A stretch of 17,080 nt of DNA from assembly GCA_003510135.1 (NCBI GenBank), contig DOKY01000029.1:1-17080 (forward strand), written 5' to 3'. Made by a program: the position numbers and the translations under genes. Positions 15,030-17,080 of this stretch are shown here, in pieces. The notes beneath the pieces are model-generated. The model searched no databases, had not been told where the DNA came from, and worked only from the letters and a program-made list of their open reading frames with translations. Source of the DNA: Pseudothermotoga sp. GTDB taxonomy: Bacteria > Thermotogota > Thermotogae > Thermotogales > DSM-5069. The first letter of the stretch is position 1; each line of letters begins with the position of its first letter.

Positions 15030-15083
15030 GATAAAACTTAGGAGAGAATTCGAAGCTGAGAGAAAGATTAGGTAGGTGATGCG

Positions 15084-17080
15084 ATGGCCAACCTAAGCCT
15101 CTTTGGAACCCTGAACACCGCGCTGCTCGGTGTTTACACGCACAAACTGGCCATGAACGTCGTGGGACACAACATAGCCAACGCGAACACAGAAGGCTAT
15201 TCGCGTCAACGCCCCGTGATCGAACCGACGCCCCCAATACCCCTCACGACGCTGACACAACCGTCTGTTCCATTGATGCTCGGGACGGGCGCGCACGTGA
15301 AGGACATACAGCGTGTGAGGGATATGTTTTTGGATATCCAGTTCCGGCAGGTTTCAAACAGGTACAACTACTGGAACAGCATCTTTTCGAACCTCCACTT
15401 CTTCGAACAGCTCCTGGCAGAACCCGGGCAGAACGGTATAAGAAACCTGTACGACGCATTCTCACTCTCTTTCGAAGAGGTGATGAGCGATCCGACGAAC
15501 GTTGCTGCAAAAAGGCAAATCGTGTCCCGTGCTCAAGAGCTCGTCGACGGTATCAAAGACCTCTATTCGAGACTCGAACAGCTTCGTGAAGACATAAACA
15601 AAGAGATCGCGCTGCTGGCAGACAAGATAAACGAACTCGTTGCGAGGCTCAGACAGATCAACGAACAGGTGCGCATTGCGATCGCGCTCAAGACAACACC
15701 AAACGATATGCTGGACGAGAGGGACAGAATCTTGGACGAGCTCGCCAGCTACGGGAACATAAGTTACAGAGAAACAGAAGATGGCCAGGTAATGCTCATG
15801 TTTGGCGATCAGGTCGTACTCTCAGGCTCGGTCCAGAACCTCGTGAGAGCCTTGGAGAGACCGTACGGCAAGGGCTTCTACGAACTGTTCGTTGGGCAGA
15901 CGAAGCTGGACCTGATGGACGGCAAGCTAAAAGCACTCATCGATTTGAGAGATTCAATATTAGTGAAGTACATGCTTTATCTCGACGAGTTCGCCCTGAA
16001 TCTGACCGACAAATTGAACCTCATCCATCGTTCGGGCTTCGATGCTTCTGGAAAAGTAACGAACTTGAACTTTTTCGTTCTCAACCCAGCGCTGGAAACA
16101 ACGGATCCTGCGATCTTCAGGATCGCCGGAAGCAGGAGAATGCTGTCTGGACCGATTCGTTTTGTCACAGGTATGAACAACCGTACAGAAGATGAGATAA
16201 GAAACACCGTGCTTACGCAGGAAGGCGGGTTAGTCTTCTTCGATAACAACAGCGCAGATGAACTCAAAATCGACGCGGGAACAAAAGTGGATGATCTGCT
16301 CTCAGCGACGTGGCCCAACTGGTTGAGTTTGAACGTGGGGCAGCATCAACCAACATCTTCCTCTGTTGCACACAGGTTGTACTTTGAAAGTACGACGAAC
16401 CTGAACGACGTCTTGATTATCGATACGAACTCGAACGTTTTAAAGAACCTCGGTTTTGAAACCCAGCAAAAGACCCTTGTGACCTTCGGCGATTTTTCCA
16501 ACTTAACTCATGGTACCTACACGCTCACTTTTGAAGAAACCCTGGAAGACGGCACGAAGATCGCGGAAACCCTGAACCTTACAATAGACGAAACCACGAC
16601 TCTCAGCTCGATAAGAGATGAGATCAACACACAGCTCAACAATGTCAAGGCTTTCATCATCGACAGCATGCTCGTTCTGGTTCCCACGAGCGAGCTGGAA
16701 TTCGATTGGAGCAGGGTGCAGATCAACGACGAAATGGGCTTCTTAACCCAGGTCAGAGCGCAAAACAGAACGTTCGAAGTTCTCAAACCCATGCCAACGC
16801 TGGAAAACATCTTCTACGGTTCAACGAACTTCGACGGCTCACAGGGTTATCAAATGTTCATCAACAACACGTCAATACACATCGACCCAGCCGTCGACAC
16901 GCTACAAAGCCTGGTGAAGAAGATCAACGAATTCGGCACCGGAGTGATCGCGGATCTAACGCCACAGAACGCTTTCGTTTTGCGCGCCGCAAGAAGCTTC
17001 GAGTTCGACCTGAGGAGTTTCAACATAACCGGCCCAAAAGGTCTGTTCGAAGCTCTGGGTTTGATAGACACAGATGGCGA
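15084..17080 (+). CDS. flgK: Flagellar hook-associated protein 1 FlgK (3'-truncated by window edge)
   Basis: Hook-filament junction protein secreted by the flagellar export apparatus. The frame is open from the ATG at 15084 to the last base (665 codons) and the C-terminus is not in the window. The N-terminus (LSLFGTLNTALLGVYTHKLA then NIANANTEGYSRQ) is the diagnostic rod-type helix and motif of hook-axial proteins. ALKTTPNDMLDERDRILDEL at about 211-230 is the conserved FlgK core region. Residues about 476-543 (with TLSSIRDEINTQL) and about 587-661 (INNTSIHIDP then TLQSLVKKINEFG) resemble flagellin-IN (hook IN) repeats. A protein longer than 665 residues is large compared with the roughly 550 residues of enteric FlgK. 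ATG 15084 follows GGTGAT; the ATG five bases earlier is out of frame. flgL probably follows outside the window. Confidence 0.95.
   Translation, partial: MANLSLFGTLNTALLGVYTHKLAMNVVGHNIANANTEGYSRQRPVIEPTPPIPLTTLTQPSVPLMLGTGAHVKDIQRVRDMFLDIQFRQVSNRYNYWNSIFSNLHFFEQLLAEPGQNGIRNLYDAFSLSFEEVMSDPTNVAAKRQIVSRAQELVDGIKDLYSRLEQLREDINKEIALLADKINELVARLRQINEQVRIAIALKTTPNDMLDERDRILDELASYGNISYRETEDGQVMLMFGDQVVLSGSVQNLVRALERPYGKGFYELFVGQTKLDLMDGKLKALIDLRDSILVKYMLYLDEFALNLTDKLNLIHRSGFDASGKVTNLNFFVLNPALETTDPAIFRIAGSRRMLSGPIRFVTGMNNRTEDEIRNTVLTQEGGLVFFDNNSADELKIDAGTKVDDLLSATWPNWLSLNVGQHQPTSSSVAHRLYFESTTNLNDVLIIDTNSNVLKNLGFETQQKTLVTFGDFSNLTHGTYTLTFEETLEDGTKIAETLNLTIDETTTLSSIRDEINTQLNNVKAFIIDSMLVLVPTSELEFDWSRVQINDEMGFLTQVRAQNRTFEVLKPMPTLENIFYGSTNFDGSQGYQMFINNTSIHIDPAVDTLQSLVKKINEFGTGVIADLTPQNAFVLRAARSFEFDLRSFNITGPKGLFEALGLIDTDG

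Noticed and set aside
15027..15034. GCCGATAA as a second sigma-28 promoter for flgK
   Set aside because: The -35 box at the required 11-base spacing is CAAGGCAG, which does not match; the nearest GTTT is 19 bases away. Kept only as a low-interest observation.
1..17080. Mobile elements, CRISPR repeats, tRNA or rRNA genes, riboswitches
   Set aside because: Nothing in the sequence shows terminal inverted repeats, transposase motifs, regularly spaced repeats or structured RNA signatures; intergenic space is too small for most of these.

Overview
The window reads as chromosome of a hyperthermophilic or thermophilic bacterium of the phylum Thermotogota, most likely Pseudothermotoga or a close relative. 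The reasons are the rel-dtd-queH-trmFO neighbourhood, a Thermotoga-type large FlgK, many AGA/AGG arginine codons, very strong purine-rich Shine-Dalgarno sequences, and a very high share of GTG/TTG starts. The genus is inferred from protein style and gene order, not from any database search. Coding density is near total and no stretch over 300 bases lacks a gene. I see no tRNA, rRNA, insertion sequence, CRISPR array or prophage.

Region 1 (1-7250, + strand) is one tight run of eight genes, most overlapping by 1 to about 26 bases: the (p)ppGpp synthetase/hydrolase rel (5' end outside the window), dtd (D-aminoacyl-tRNA deacylase), queH (last step of queuosine synthesis), an unrecognised 265-residue protein, an RsbW-like ATP-binding switch kinase, trmFO (tRNA m5U54 methyltransferase), a FapA/DUF342 protein and manA (mannose-6-phosphate isomerase). 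Three of the eight act on tRNA and one makes the stringent-response alarmone, so the run has a translation-quality theme, with a small undescribed signalling pair in the middle.

Region 2 (7251-7640) holds the acyl carrier protein gene on the minus strand, convergent with manA. The two genes share a strong hairpin terminator, and acpP has its own sigma-70-type promoter.

Region 3 (7640-14231, minus strand) is a six-gene run: an EcfT-type transmembrane protein, a BMP/PnrA-type substrate-binding protein, a double-domain ABC ATPase, two permeases, and an ADP-ribosylglycohydrolase-family enzyme. The middle four are a complete BmpA-NupABC/YufNOPQ-type importer, the family that takes up nucleosides. 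The last gene probably cleaves an N-glycosidic bond in the imported compound or a derivative of it. The EcfT is an orphan here.

Region 4 (14251-17080, + strand) is a late flagellar operon: flgM (anti-sigma-28), flgN (export chaperone) and flgK (hook-filament junction protein, running off the right edge). It is preceded by an almost canonical sigma-28 promoter whose -10 element overlaps, on the opposite strand, a perfect TATAAT that would serve the transporter operon. This overlapping divergent promoter is the most striking regulatory structure in the window.
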